DNA of 64,000 nt from Prototheca cutis (taxonomy: Eukaryota > Chlorophyta > Trebouxiophyceae > Chlorellales > Chlorellaceae): contig BCIH01000009.1 in assembly GCA_002897115.2 (NCBI GenBank), positions 812,415 to 876,414 on the forward strand. Reading direction: 5' to 3'. Position numbers and translations under genes: made by a program. Below, piece after piece: positions 1-14,064 of this stretch (its first letter is position 1; each line of letters opens with the position of its first letter). The notes under the pieces were generated by a model. It saw nothing but the letters and a program-made list of their open reading frames with translations, was not told where the DNA came from and made no database searches.

Positions 1-1669
1 GCCACAGGCGGCCTGCGGCCCACGGGCAGCAATGCAGTGCCCCTTTCCGCACCCGGGAGCATTCCACCAGCACCACTGAACTCCACGCGGGTCGCCATGA
101 CAGGTAGGTGGATTGGAGGGGTATACGCCTGTGTGGACCCGTCCCGGGAGGGACAGGACATGGCTGCTGTGTGGCGGGACGATACCGCTCTGTGCAGTGC
201 GCATGGCATGTGCCTATATGTTCATGCACTGCATTGTCACACTCTTTTCCTGTGCAATATCCCATAAAACTGCAGTGCTCACGAAAAACCCACTGGCAAC
301 GCCCGCGCCTGCCCCTGTGGCGGACGCTGCGAGGACTGTCTCCGGCGCGCTGAACTTTTACGGCAGTAACGAGGGCCTGCTCGTCCGTGAGCGTGGCGAT
401 GCGCACGATGCAGACTCCAGCGTGACGGATTCGGGGGCCAGCTCCGAGGAGGAAGCTGGCACGCCGCCGGCCATCGACGAGCTGCGGCTGCAGCTGCGCC
501 GGCGGCGGGGGGCCAGCGGCGGCGCGGCCCGGTCGCAGGCCGCCACACCCCTCGACCAAGACGCTTACATCGAGCACTTGGAGGACGAAAACCTAAGGTA
601 GGTGGGCTGGAATGGAGCTTTGGGGATGTGGTTGCGTGGTGTGTGCTTACTCAGCGTGGTGAAGACCACTGTCGTGGCTGCTTTGTGGGGACCTGCGATG
701 TGCCTGGCCATGATCCTTCAGCCCATGTCTCACCAAAATACATGCCAAAACCCATCACAGGCTTCGAGAACGTGTGGGCCTGTTGACCCAGGAGGTTCGC
801 GAGCTGAGGAGCCTGCTGGTGGGCGCCCCGCACACCGACTCGGCACGGACAGTGGAGCACCGGCGTGACGTGGCCACACAAGGCGAAGTGGCCAGCGAGC
901 CTGCCGACGACGGCAGCGTGGACCAGCGGTAGCTTCATTTTTGAGGGCGTTTTTGAGATGCCACTTCTGAGACTTGAGGAACGCCAACCTGCTTGAGGGT
1001 GGCGAGCAGGAGATGATGGTTTGGGTGGCACCACTGGACTAGAGACACATGGCAGCACTCTGCGACTGCCATGACACCACGGCAGCGGCGGCCGCGAGAG
1101 CCCCAAGGGCGGCGCCAGCCTGCGCTGTGCCCACGAGAAGTCGCATGTCGCCGGCTCGACGACGCACCGAGACTGAATGGCACAGCTCCGCGCCAGTCGG
1201 CACCGGGCAGTGCTTAGTGTGCCGTCTCCATTTCGTGACCATCCAGACAAGACGCTGCGTGGTGCGTTTGTGCTGTGATACTCTGATCCTTGACCTAAAC
1301 TGGTGTGTGCATGTTTTTGCGTTATTCCAGTGCCAGTAGTCCCGTTCCGAGTGCTCCTTTGATGACTCGGCCAAATCCTGCAGCAGCCACACTCCCTTTC
1401 TCGGCATCGGCTGGCAATGGAGGAGTCGTGGTCATGGCGCGGGCGCGGCCCCGAGCTCGCCGGGCATGAACTTCTTCACCGGCACGAAGCCGGACTTTCT
1501 GGCGCTGGGGAGGGGCGCTCCTCTCGACCTTCCTGACAGCTGGTTCGAGTCCGGAGACGCCGCCGGGGCCGGCACACACAAGGAGCTTCGAGGAGTTGTC
1601 AGGGGAGATGGCGTGGCAATCGCGTGGACCTTCAAGCGTGCCGTTGCTGCCAGCGGCGCCGAGCGCTAG
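1..1669 (+). CDS. Leucine-zipper/coiled-coil protein, 5' truncated, unrecognised
   Basis: The reading frame is open from the window edge, so the N-terminus lies outside. Exons 1-103, 276-597 and 761-928 join with consistent phases (donors GTAGGT at 104 and 598, acceptors CTGCAG and CACAG). They encode an acidic, Ser/Glu-rich stretch, an Arg-rich patch, then a heptad-like helix beginning YIEHLEDENLRLRERVGLL, which I read as a coiled coil or leucine zipper. No bZIP basic region with the invariant Asn/Arg spacing is visible, so it is not called bZIP. Beyond 928 the model is weak. A block near 1084-1173 and a longer one at about 1340-1669 (containing MNFFTGTKPDFLALGRG, stop TAG 1667-1669) have strongly G/C-ending codons and are probably further exons of this gene, but I could not fix every junction. 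If they are not, the gene stops at the TAG at 930-932. Function unknown. Confidence 0.5.
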
Positions 1670-2228
1670 GGCGACGCGGCCGCTGCCACGGGCGCCCAAC
1701 CCAAGCAGGCAACGCAGCAGCCCAATGGCACCCAGCGCAGATCCCACCCTGAATGTCCGAATTTTGGCCCTCCATGTCCCCCAAATAGGCTCTTGCCACA
1801 ATTCGGTACCATTGAACAGGTGCCGGGAGTCCCCTGCTTTGCAATGGAGCCTTTCTCTTGAGCGAGCCTGCAACTGCGTGCAGGCTCACGAGTCCGTCGG
1901 ATTCCTGAAGCCCGAAAGGTCAAGGTACTAGTAGTAGGGATATTATAGACATACCCGCTAAGGAAGTGGAGGCCAGGATTCTATATAATAGTCGGTCGAC
2001 CTCGGCATCAGGAAGAAAGGTTGCCCAGGGAGTAGTGTGGAGCGCCAACACTTTCGGACGTAAACTTTTTGTCGTGCTGGCAGCTGCCAACTTGCCACCC
2101 CGACACGCTGACGTCAGGCCAGCGAGCCCCTTGCATAAATACATCCCATCGGCTTCCTGTCGTGCAACCTCAACAGAATATTTTTTTCTGCTGCTTGCGC
2201 AGCGTGGCGCGTCCAGAGCTGATTCAAG
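1670..2228. other. Intergenic, 3' flank of the left gene and promoter of the Mpo1-like gene
   Basis: No frame here combines coding-like codon use with plausible splice sites. The stretch is comparatively A/T-rich, as expected of a UTR and promoter. No repeat or RNA gene was recognised. Confidence 0.5.
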
Positions 2229-2704
2229 ATGGTAGCCAATCCGCAGTACAAGCAGTTGCCCATCAGCAAAACAGGGTACAAGTCCTTCGATGACTTTTAC
2301 CCGTTTTATCTGGGTGCGCGGGGGCATGAGGGGCCGCGATGTGACAGATTGACGTTTTGTGAGTGCATTCCCTTTATGTTTAGGGCGTCGTGGGGGTTGC
2401 ATTCATGGTGCACCCGCTCAGCGTGCCACGTGGTCACACCGTCCCAGGGGAGCACTCCAATCTGACCTGCCGGAGGCTGCACATCGTGGGCACGACTCTG
2501 TGCACGGCGACCGCCATCACCGCCCTCGTCACGGGCAACTACAATCTGATGTGGGCGTACCCCGTCATCGGCTACGGGGCTGCGTGGGTGGGCCACTTCT
2601 TCTACGAGCTCAATCGCCCGGCTACTTTTAAACACCCCCTTTACAGTCTTGCGGGCGACTACAGGATGTGGTGGGAGGTGGTCACCGGCCAGCGTGCATT
2701 CTGA
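2229..2704 (+). CDS. Mpo1-like (DUF962) membrane protein
   Basis: Two exons, 2229-2313 and 2448-2704, encode 113 aa. The junction recreates the family motif FYLGEHSN followed by TCRRLHIVGT, and the second exon holds GYGAAWVGHFFYELNRPATF and the terminal YRMWWEVVTG, all typical of the DUF962/YGL010w-like family. Two hydrophobic segments lie between the first and last conserved His motifs, so it should be a small integral membrane protein, probably in the ER. Yeast Mpo1 is an Fe2+-dependent dioxygenase of 2-hydroxy fatty acid (phytosphingosine) degradation. The short form seen here is the bacterial/plant type, whose substrate is not established. The start is the first ATG ahead of the conserved region. 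The gene converges on the makorin gene, with 214 bp between stops. Confidence 0.88.
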
Positions 2705-2918
2705 GCGCCGGACCGGGGCAGCGGCCGCTGCATCCTTTTTGTGCGGATGGCGGCCACTCGATTTTGACGTCTGCTGGCGGGGCCCCCAACCCCGGCAGCT
2801 GTGGCCACTGACTGGCGGTGATTGCACGAGCCCAAAAATGTCCACTTGAAAGTGCCATCTTGCCCCTGTGGGCTCTGCGTGATGATTGCCCTGTCTGTTT
2901 TTCTGCATGTATCCAACA

Positions 2919-5006
2919 TCACCGCTTTCGGTTCCTGGCCGGACGGCGTGTAATGGCGATGAAATCCGACAGCCGCACCCGCTCCAGCACCTGAATGCCG
3001 CCTTCGTCTTTGGCCGCCAGTCGGGTGGAGCGGTCCTTTGGGGTGGAGTGGGTGTGAAGACTCGCGCTATGTCCCCACGGAAGAAGGCAATGCACAGACA
3101 TCCCGGGGAGAAGCGGGTCCCCAGAAGGAAGCAAACACAACTGGCAGCATCCCAGGTCCACCCCCCAACAAAACTCAATCCAAACCCCCTCTCCGTACTT
3201 GGAGTGTGCCGTCATCGTATGCATGTCTGTAGTGGCAGCTGGCTCCAAAGGGGCACATCCCTGCGCCGGCGAGTGCAAGGAGTGACTGTGAACATCACTC
3301 CCTGGGCCTCGATGCCGGTGCCTCTGTGTATTGACTCAAGCGTGCTGCCTCCCCATCACCGGCGCCCACAAAATCTCGAAATACCTACCACGGCCGTGGT
3401 CAAAATGCATGCAGTCGATGGAGGCGAGTCGCGTGCGGTAGCCATCGATGATGGCCTGGCGTTGCACCGCGTTTTCCGGCCACATGGTGCTGGGCGTGAC
3501 AAAATGCGCCGTCTGTCGACAGACGGGGCATGTTCGCAGCGCCTATGGTGTGTGATTTTTGGGGGAGGGGGTTATGTCTTGTGTATGTGTGTACGGAAGC
3601 AGAGTATTCCGTTGGTGCCTGCTGGCTGGTGCTGAAAAACAGCCCCTCCTCCTCTTCCCCTCAGCACATCCAAACTTGCAAACTCACGGCGTCTACGTCG
3701 ACTTCGCCCTCGGCACGCCAGGAGCGGATGCAGGCCAGGCAGAAGACGTGGTCGCAGTTGAGCAGGCCAAAGCGGCGCTGTGCCGGGTCGGGCTTGGCGA
3801 GGACACGCTCCATGCAGATGGCGCACTCGAGCGGCGCGGCCCGGGCCCGCGCCGCCAGCCGGGCGTGCCGCTCGGCGCACTCGGCCGCGTGTGCGGCGGC
3901 TGCGCGGGCGTCGGTGGGGTGCACCGCGTGCCGGCCACACAGCGTGCACAGCGTGCCATGCGGCCGGTCGCACGCGCCACCAAGCGGGCAGGCGCCCGTG
4001 GCCAGGTGCGCGGGGCACAGGCCCCCGGAGCCCGCCTGGGTCGCACCGGGCACGGGGCCCGTCCCGCCCAGGGCCGTCTGCGTGATGAGCGGCGACGCCC
4101 AGACCGCCGGCCGCACGCCGGCGCGGGCCGCTGCTTGGGCAGCAGCATTGGCCCAGGGATCAGCCGCCGTGCCATCGTGGCCCAAGCCCCCGACGACGTC
4201 ATCATCTACAATCGCCCACCCGGCGTCGGTGGGCTCGTCGTACAGATCCGCGGGTAGCTGCGCCTGCAGCGCCAGCAGCGAGGCCGACGGCGGCGGCCCC
4301 GTCGGCTGCTGTTCCGTCGGCACACCCCATCCCTCTGCCGCCTGCAGGCGCCGCGGCGCGGGTGCACCGCTGCTATTGGTGCCTGCTGTCGATCCTGATT
4401 TGACGGGCCGTCCATGGTCAAAGTGACACTGCGGAAGGAATGGGGGACAGGAAATTCATGGGCCATCTGATCGGTTCGCATGGATGCAGGCCTGTGCAGA
4501 CCTGCATGCCGGCAGCTCTATCGGCGGCGGGGCCCGACATCCACCCGCATGTTGATAGCACCGTCTGCCTGCCCAACCGCTCGCAGCAATACCTTGCTGC
4601 CATACTTGCAGTACCCTGCCGCCCAGTACTTGCAGACCTGCGTTGACCATTGTGAGGAGCCATGCTCAGTCCTGGCAACTGCAAACCCGCCTGCGACATC
4701 ACGCACGCGCTCGCCAATTGAAAGGACCCAGCCGGATACCAATCGACCACGGTTTCATGCACTTCCAGTGTGTACGCATGTCCGGGCTCTCACCATGGAC
4801 GGTTCATCCTTCAGATCGTGTGAGAATGCGCATGCGCTGCCATACCGGCAGGTGCCCTCCATGTAATACCGGCACAGGATCCTGCAGTTATTGGGACACG
4901 TTGCAGTGAGGGCAATTGATTGACCAATGTGTTTGGGCTCAACATGCAGCGCCCGTTTCAGGACTGCATGGCGTCCCGGGGTGGCTGGGACCCACTTGTC
5001 CGTCAT
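2919..5006 (-). CDS. MKRN: Makorin-type RING E3 ubiquitin ligase
   Basis: Six exons on the minus strand: 4794-5006, 4593-4637, 3688-4428, 3389-3542, 3199-3260 and 2919-3035; all junctions are GT-AG and in phase. Domain order matches makorins: C3H finger (CRYYMEGTCRYGSACAFSH), a second C3H finger split by an intron between its second and third Cys (CKYWAAGYCKYGSK, then CHFDH), a third (CPAHLATGACPLGGACDRPH), the makorin Cys-His cluster, a C3HC4 RING (CAICMERVL ... CDHVFCLACIRSW ... CPVCR), then a last C3H finger (CMHFDHGRGMCPFGASCHYRH) and the terminal VRLSDF motif. Makorins are RNA-binding ubiquitin ligases acting in nucleus and cytosol. The N-terminus is uncertain: an alternative acceptor (AACTGCAG) just before the first finger could connect to an unseen upstream exon instead of the ATG at 5006. 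From 5006 the protein is 443 aa, near family length. Confidence 0.93.
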
Positions 5007-7030
<2,024 letters not shown>

Positions 7031-7385
7031 TCACACACACACACAATGCACGTTGTTTATGGCACCAGTTGTTTTCTTTCTGCTTCCAAGCGAGCCATAA
7101 AGTTTTGATATCCACGGATTTTGACTCCGGAGTGAGCCTTTATTTATCTCCAGTGGGATACCCCCTGCACTGCACTGTCTACCCTCGCTACCATGTTGCC
7201 CACGTGTCCAACGACCTGCTGTGAATTGAGATGCCTCAGGAACGAGTTGCTTTTGCGGATGCGTGTGTGTATGGGGGGTGGTCGCCACAGGGGCACACCG
7301 CGCTGCGGGGTTCATGACGCCAGCCAGCCAGTGCTTGGCCGAACAGAGGGGCTAGCACTCCAGTTTCTTCTCCATAAATAGCCAA
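7031..7385. other. Convergent 3' flanks of thiolase and dephospho-CoA kinase
   Basis: This is non-coding sequence between two facing stop codons. A short (CA)n stretch follows the thiolase stop at about 7032-7045. Nothing else was recognised. Confidence 0.5.
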
Positions 7386-7737
7386 TCACTCCTGAAGGTC
7401 CACAGTGGCGTTGAAGGCTGATCGCGGTTGGCCAGGGAAGCTGATGACCAGGGCGTCCACTTGGGCCTCCGTATGCTCCAGCGTGGCCCCCTGAACCATG
7501 GATTTTCGACTCGAGGAGAGTGTGAGTTGGGTGGCATGGAAGCAGTGGGCTGCGCTGGCTTGGGACTGGCGTGTGCAAGTCCAGTCCAGGGCCCCTATAT
7601 TGAAGCTGCCGCAGCCCACCCCACCCGCACATCCACCCACAAATCAGCGCACTGTGTCGATGATGACATCGGCCTTTGACCGTCGTTCGGCATCGGGCAG
7701 CTGCCTTTTCAGCAGTGCCTCGAGTTTCTCTGTGTAA

Positions 7738-7797
<60 letters not shown>

Positions 7798-8806
7798 GCA
7801 TGTGGGCACACCATACCCCACACCCCGAGGCAAAACAATATGGGCGTCCACCATGGCCCCCCTCACCGAGTGTCATGCCCGGACGAGCGGTGACCCGGGT
7901 GCGCTGGACCTCTGGTGGCGCGCTGACTGTGACGGTGATGTCACAGCCGCCCTCCGCCCCCGTCTCGAACAGGAGCGGGATGTCCAGGACGATGGCTTCC
8001 GCGCCCTCGGCCGCCGCGGTCAGAATGCGGGCCCGCCGCGCGCGGGCCACCAGCGGGTGCACGATGCCCTCCAGGTCCTGCAGTGCAGCAGGGTTGCCGA
8101 CCACGCACCGGCTCAGCGCGCCGCGGTCCACGCCTGGGGGTATGTGCAGGAGTTTGCCGTGTGGCTCGTTGCTTGGCTGGGGGCTGCTGGTGCGGTCGGG
8201 CAAGGCCCGGTTGAATTCCATCAACCGGGCGCCAAGGGGGATATGGTGGCCTTAACTCACATGGGGGCGCCTCGCATGCCTCTTCCCCAAAAGAAATAAA
8301 TCTCATTCTTCCAGCACCCCATCTCTCTTGCCAGGTTCAGCCTCTCACACCTCCGTCATCGCCGATGCAGCTGGGGAACCGGGCACCCAGGGCATCGACT
8401 GCACCACCCCCAGGAGCATAGAGCTGATGCACAATCTGCAGCATGGGTTCGGTGGGTCTTGCATCCCGAGCACTTGGTCAAGTGTTGGTTGGTCGGTATC
8501 ATCCCAGGGGTTTCAGCCAGGCCCTGCCCACTTCCGACAACCCCTGGCGGTCACCCCACCGCCCCTCCAGCCCACCTGGTCTGCGTCGAGCAGTGGGTAG
8601 CCGCGCTCCACCAGCATCTTACCGACGGTCGTCTTTCCCATGCCGATACCGCCGGTCAGGCCCACGATGAGGATGGGCTGGTCTCTGGGCGCGCCCATCC
8701 TGCGGGCCTGCAGTACTGGGCTGGCCAGCCGTGCCCGGCCGGTGCGGGCCTTGGCGATCGGGCCAAGACGCGACCCTCTGCTGGGAGTGCCAATGCTAGA
8801 TATCAT
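7386..8806 (-). CDS. COAE: Dephospho-CoA kinase
   Basis: Five exons on the minus strand (8576-8806, 8351-8435, 7867-8133, 7653-7729, 7386-7490), phases consistent, 254 aa. The enzyme phosphorylates the ribose 3'-OH of dephospho-CoA, the last step of CoA synthesis. Seen: P-loop [13 protein letters not shown], the substrate-site [17 protein letters not shown] rebuilt across intron 1, [28 protein letters not shown] and the lid-side [12 protein letters not shown], in the order expected of CoaE. The first 36 residues, before MGAPRDQP, are rich in Ser, Arg and Ala and may be an organelle transit peptide; starting at that second Met would give a cytosolic form. It is divergent from MSH3, with only 227 bp between the start codons. 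Intron 3 holds a large microsatellite next to its acceptor. Confidence 0.94.
7741..7797. repeat. (GT)n-(GA)n microsatellite in a CoaE intron
   Basis: About 39 bp of GT repeat is followed by about 18 bp of GA repeat on the plus strand. In the sense of the host gene this is (TC)n-(AC)n ending 11 bases before the acceptor of intron 3 (7730-7866), where it may serve as the pyrimidine-rich tract. Confidence 0.95.
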
Positions 8807-9033
8807 GGGGTGTTGAGCGGGACATGATCACGGCATTTGGGTCCAAAGAGTTGTCGCGGATTACTCGTTGTGCCCACCTCCGCCGTGGAGCGTGTCGGAA
8901 TGCACTCACCCCCGCCCGAAATGAATTGAAAATGCCATGCAAACTCAATGCAGGATGCAAGAGACTGTGTCCAGGCGTGGGACATGCAGAACACACTGAA
9001 TCCTCATTATATGCACATGGATGTATCGTAACA
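8807..9033. promoter_or_regulatory. Short bidirectional promoter region, CoaE / MSH3
   Basis: These 227 bp separate the start codons of two divergent genes. Both promoters and 5' UTRs must fit here unless either start is wrong. No specific element was identified. Confidence 0.5.
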
Positions 9034-10467
9034 ATGCGTCGAGCGGGGAAGCCTGTGCCGAAGGCTCAGCGCCAGATCACTTGCTTCCTGACGCCAAACA
9101 AGCCCACTGTCGCAATCATCCCGGAGAATTCCTCCGATCCTTCTATCAAGACCTCGGAGAAGCGGCCGCTTGAGTCCAAAAAAAAGGAAACGGTCGAGCA
9201 GGAGGCCGATTCGCCGGACCACCTTGCCAAGCGCCCAAAGTCGGAGCAAGGGCCGGATGCCGCCCCTCCAGGGGCCCCTGCTGGGCAGGCGCCGCCTCAT
9301 CCACCCGAGAACGCGGAGCTGCATGACAGATTCCAGCGCAAGCTGGTTTCAGGCACTGGCATCACCAGGAGGGAGCGTGCCGAGGAGCAGCGCCAGGCGT
9401 GCGCGCTGGAGCCGGCGCCCGGCGCAAAACTGACTCCTCTGGAGCAGCAGGTCTATGACCTCAAGCGTCAGCACCCGGGGGTGCTGCTCATAGTTGAGGT
9501 GAGATACTTGAGGGGAGGGATCCCTGAATGGGGGACTGCCTTTGATTTGGCGGCTGGGTGTGTGGAAGATGGAGGTTGGAGAGCTCGCAAAGGCTGGGGC
9601 CATATGCTGCTCTGTGCTTTCTGCATGTTCACGTTGGCCCCCCCATCTCACAACGACAGTGTGGCTACAAGTTTCGATTTTTCGGTGAGGATGCGGAGAC
9701 GGCATCTCGGGTGCTTAATGTGTTCTCCTACCCCGACCACAACTACCTGGTGGCTTCCATCCCCACTTTCCGGTTGCACGTGCACGTGCGGCGCCTGGTG
9801 GAGGCAGGGCACAAAGTCGGTGTGGTGCGGCAGACGGAGACCGCGGCCATTAAAGCTGCTGGTGCCGGCCGCTCTGCGCCCTTCCAGCGAGCCCTTACCG
9901 AACTCTACACCAGTGCAACACTGGAGGTGAATATGTTGGGGGGCCGGAGGTTGGCTTGTGTGTGTGTGTGTGTGTGTTGGGGGTTCCTCATGCAGGACTT
10001 CTGACTGATCACCTACACTCCTGCGTCCATTCCCTGCATGATGCGCATGGTCCCATCTTTCGAGCCATGCCTGCAAGAAGCCCTACTTACCCCCACTCGA
10101 CTCATTATTCATTGTTCAGGCCGGGGAGCTCGGGGAGCCAGCGTGTGCGCCTGCAGAGACGGCGCCTCAGGACGCCGAGTTCCGGGACCTGTGCCGGTAC
10201 CTGGTCTGCGTGGTGGAGGACAGCAGCTCGGCATCGGCAGACGGCGTGGACGCCGCGATGGTTGCCGTTGACACCGCCACCTGCCTCATCCAGTTCTCGC
10301 AGTTCAGGTGGGTAGGTGTGTGTTGGGCCACGTTTGGTTTGCTGTTCAGGGATATGGGTAGTTCTTCGTGCTATTTTCTCCACGTTCTGTTCCTTGCGCA
10401 TGGGCAACGAGTTTGTTTGGAGACCTTTGACTATCTTCCCCAGCATCAGCCAATAACCAGCGATATG

Positions 10468-10517
<50 letters not shown>

Positions 10518-13500
10518 ACCACCTCCTCCTGTGTAGGGATTCGGCGCTGCGGAGTGAGATGGAGGCACGGCTGCTGTGCTGCCCGCCCAGCGAGGTGCTG
10601 CTGCCGGCCGATGTCAGCGACCCAACCCGGCGCCTGTTGGGCTGCGTGGGCGGCGCGGCCGCCGGCCCGGCCCGCACCGAGCTGGTCGACCCGGCACGCT
10701 TTCCCACTGTCGACGAGGCTCGGGCCGCTGTCATGAAAACAGCGGCTGGTGATGGAAGACAAGGCATGGAGAAGGACGAGTTTAGTGGAGGGGGTTTCGA
10801 TGGTGAATCCTCCGCCAGGACAGCGGCCTCTTTGCCACCTCAGCTGGAGGTGCTGCCACCGCTGGCACTTCGGGCCCTGGCGTACGTGCTCGAGTACTTG
10901 AGACCATTCAGGCTAGATGCCTCGCTGGCAGCCGGCGGACTGTGCCAGGAGCTCAACCCGCGGGCCGAGCTGTCGCTGTCACCCAACGCGCTTCGGCAGC
11001 TGGAGATCCTGGGCTCTGCTGAAAATGGCGTCAAGGGCAGCCTGCTGTGGGCCATGGACCGCACAAAAACGGCCTTTGGCGCGCGCCTGCTGCGACACTG
11101 GGTCGCACACCCGCTGCGCCATGCCGAAGCGATCCAAGCCCGCCTGGATGCCGTCCGAGAGCTCGTCGAAGACGGTAATTAAGGGTGTTCGTGTGTGTGT
11201 GTGTGTTGGGGGGGGGGGGGGGGGGGGGGGGGGGTGGAGTGGGGGGGGGGGGGGGGGGGGGGGGGGGGGATGATGGTTCTGGTAGTGGGGTCATGATTAT
11301 GTCAACTGGGCAGTCCAGGAGCAACCCTGCATCGAGGCTGTCACTTAGCGAGAGGGTTGACGTACATGCGAGAATCCCCCTCCCACTGCAACACAACAAG
11401 GGTTGACGCATGCGACGCTTGTGGAGCTGCCCGGGGTGCTCAAGGGCATGCCGGACTTGGAGCGGGGCCTGAGCCGCGCCGCACATGCGACGGCCACGCC
11501 CTCGGACTTTTGCGGCGTGCTGCGCGCGCTGCGCGACCTGCGGCGGGTACTGCGGGCCGACGCGGCATCGCCGCCACGGTCGGCGCTGCTGGCATCGCTG
11601 CTGCGCGCGGCAGCCGCGCCTGAGGTGGAAAGCGCGGCACAAGTGGCGCTGGCTGACGTGTGCGAGGACGCGGCTGCAAAGGACGACAAGCTGGGTTTAT
11701 TTGTCCCCGGCTCGGCCTTCCCGGCAGTGGATGAGCGGCGCGCGGAGCTGGCCGCCGCGCGGCAGGCGCTGCGCGACGAGCTGCCGGGCCTGCGTGCGCT
11801 GCTGGGCCTGCGGACCCTAGACTACGCATCCATCGCCAACCAGGGTGAATACCTGGTCGAAGTGCCCATCGACCTCGTTGGCCGCGTGCCCAAAGGTCTG
11901 TGGAGTTTTCTTATGTTTATTTTTTGGGGGGCGGCTGTCCTCATAACGAAGCCTGACGCCCTCCCTTGTTAAAGATCCTTTCCCCCTGCCCAAAACACAC
12001 GCACGACTCATGCACACACTCTCGGGGCACAGATTGGGAGAGGGTGTCAAGCGTCAAAAAGGCGGTGCGGTACCGCCCGCCTGCGGTCAAGGCCGGAGTG
12101 CGGGCGATGGAGCTGGCAAAGGAGCGGCTGGCTGCTGCCTGTCACGAGGCCTGGCTGGCCTGGCTGCGCCGGTGCTGCGCCGCTGACGGCGCAGCACTCC
12201 GGGCCGCAGCCTCTGCGCTCGCGCAGCTCGACTGCCTGCTCAGCCTCGCCTCTGTCGCCACCAACGCCGGGTGGGTGGGTCGTCATGATGTTGCCGTCGT
12301 TCTGGGGGGTTTGGCCGTCGTTCATGGGCCTTGTTAATTGGTTCAAAAGCATTGTTACTCACCTCGTGTGTGTTGTTACCAATCTCATGGGCGTTGTTAC
12401 CCGCCTCATGTCCGTTGTTACCCTTCCCTAAAACCATCCAAAACGCACAGGTACGTGCGGCCCGAGCTGGTACATCCTTCCGCAGCCAGTGCAGGCGCGG
12501 TGCTGGAGCTGCGAGGTGCGCGACACCCCGTCATGGAGGTGGCGCTGGGGCCCGCGTTTGTGCCCAACGACGTCGTGCTGGGCACAAGCGACGACGGTAC
12601 ACCCCGTGCGCTTGTGCTGACGGGCCCAAACATGGGCGGCAAGAGCTGCCTCATGCGCACCGCGGCCGTGGTGGCCATCATGGCGCAGGTGGGGTCATAC
12701 GTGCCCTGCACCTCGGCACGGCTGACGCCCATGGACGCGGTGCTGACGCGCATGGGCGCGTCCGACAACCTTGCGCTCGGCCGGTCGACGTTCCTCGAAG
12801 AGCTCGGGTGGGTGTTGTTGTCGGCAGCTTGGGAGCATTTTTTGAGTGTGGGAGGTGGGAAGGAGGGGAGAGGAGGGAAACAAAAGGGGTGTGTGTGCTT
12901 CCCAAGCAATCTGCACAGAAGAAAGAGGGACCTGTGGTGTGCTCCACCGCTGCAGGGAGGCATCAGCGATCTTGGCGCAGGCGACGCCAAACTCCTTGGT
13001 CATCATGGACGAGCTGGTGAGGGGGGGGGGGTCTTCTTCTGCCGAGATTGGAGCTGCGTGTTTTGTGCTGGTGGCATGACGCCTGAACCCCTTCTTTTGA
13101 GACCGCTGCAAACGCGTCCACAGGAGCATGGCACCGGGCTCCTTCACCGGTCGACGTGCCAGTGGTCCACCCACCGCAACCCCACGACAAAATCACATAG
13201 GGCCGGGGCACGAGCACGGAGGACGGCGTGGCCATCGCACAGGCGACGCTGGAGCACCTGGCGCTGCGGACGCGCTGCCTGACCATGTTTGTGACCCACT
13301 ACCCCGAGGTCCCTGCGGCGGCCCGGCAGGGCCCGCTGGCCGCGGCGGCACGCCTGGGGCGCATGGCGGTGGTAGAACAGGGGGGTTCCCCGCCGACCGT
13401 GACGTTCCTGCACAGGATGGAGCCGGGCGCGGCGGGCGCATCCTTTGGCCTCAACGTGGCGCGCATGGCAGGCATCCCGCCAGACGTGCTGGAGGCCGCG

Positions 13501-13677
13501 GGCACGCACGCCGCGCAGGTTGCAGGCGTGGAAGCTGCAGTCAGAGACTTGTTAGCCACCAGCAGGCGTGCGGGAGCGGATCTGGCCGCGCTGCAGGCCC
13601 ATGCCAGGGCAGTGCTGGCCCACGACCGCCCCAGCAATTCAAACCCTGTTGTTAGCAGAGACGAGCTGATCTCATGA
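9034..13677 (+). CDS. MSH3: DNA mismatch repair protein MSH3
   Basis: Nine exons (9034-9498, 9660-9926, 10120-10307, 10537-11174, 11401-11895, 12033-12270, 12451-12807, 12956-13016, 13201-13677), all GT-AG and in phase, encode 1061 aa, close to plant MSH3. MSH3 pairs with MSH2 (MutS beta) to recognise insertion/deletion loops in nuclear DNA. Evidence: a PCNA-interacting-like motif QRQITCFL at residues 12-19; a MutS mismatch-binding domain starting [16 protein letters not shown] and [32 protein letters not shown]; the lever/clamp regions; and an ATPase core with Walker A GPNMGGKS near residue 822, [10 protein letters not shown], the Walker B-like LVIMDELGRGTS and FVTHYPE. The hallmark FGEDAE and '[10 protein letters not shown]' wording point to MSH3 rather than MSH6. 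Introns 3 and 4 carry long C and G homopolymers. Confidence 0.96.
10471..10517. repeat. Poly-C tract, MSH3 intron 3
   Basis: A run of 47 C on the sense strand lies 19 bases before the acceptor (GTGTAG) of intron 3, in the position of the polypyrimidine tract. The exact length may be limited by sequencing accuracy. Confidence 0.95.
11208..11269. repeat. Poly-G tract, MSH3 intron 4
   Basis: About 60 bases of nearly pure G, interrupted once by TGGAGT, start some 33 bases after the donor of intron 4 (11175-11400) and follow a short (GT)n run. It has G-quadruplex potential on the sense strand. Confidence 0.95.
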
Positions 13678-14064
13678 CGAGTCCAGCGCCCTGTCGTGCC
13701 TCCCTGCTGCTCTCATGTCCTAGCTAAACGAGTTGTGAGGCGTTTCCGGGTGCAGTTGGCGCCGGTGGGGCTGGGATCGAGCTCCGCGAGAGGAAGAAAG
13801 GGGGCAGGAACAATTGACCCGGGTGAAACTTCTCAACGGACCAAGTGTTTTCCCTTCTCGAACGGATTATGCTGGCCAGCTCGAGCGAAGGCGTAACAAC
13901 TCTCTCACTGTTTATATTTTCTGTTGCGACGTTGATCAGGTACGATGAGCGCAAGAAGAGCGCTTCTCTGGGGCCGACGGGGCAGGCGGTCGTGGCCCTT
14001 CCCGGGAAGAGGATTTGGAAGTAGCTGACCCCGCGACCAACCCCCTCTTGCAGCAACAGGCATC
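13678..14064. other. Intergenic, MSH3 3' flank and H2A.Z promoter
   Basis: Non-coding. A short A/T-rich stretch near 13896-13925 precedes the H2A.Z start by about 150 bp and is a plausible promoter or 5' UTR. No clear histone-type 3' hairpin is seen here. Confidence 0.45.

Noticed and set aside
651..1250. 199-codon minus-strand open frame near the left edge
   Set aside because: It lies opposite exons of the left-edge gene and has no recognisable motif.
4565..4592. A 24-28-bp mini-intron inside the second makorin C3H finger
   Set aside because: It does not keep phase; the longer GT-AG intron 4429-4592 restores a perfect CX7CX5CX3H finger.
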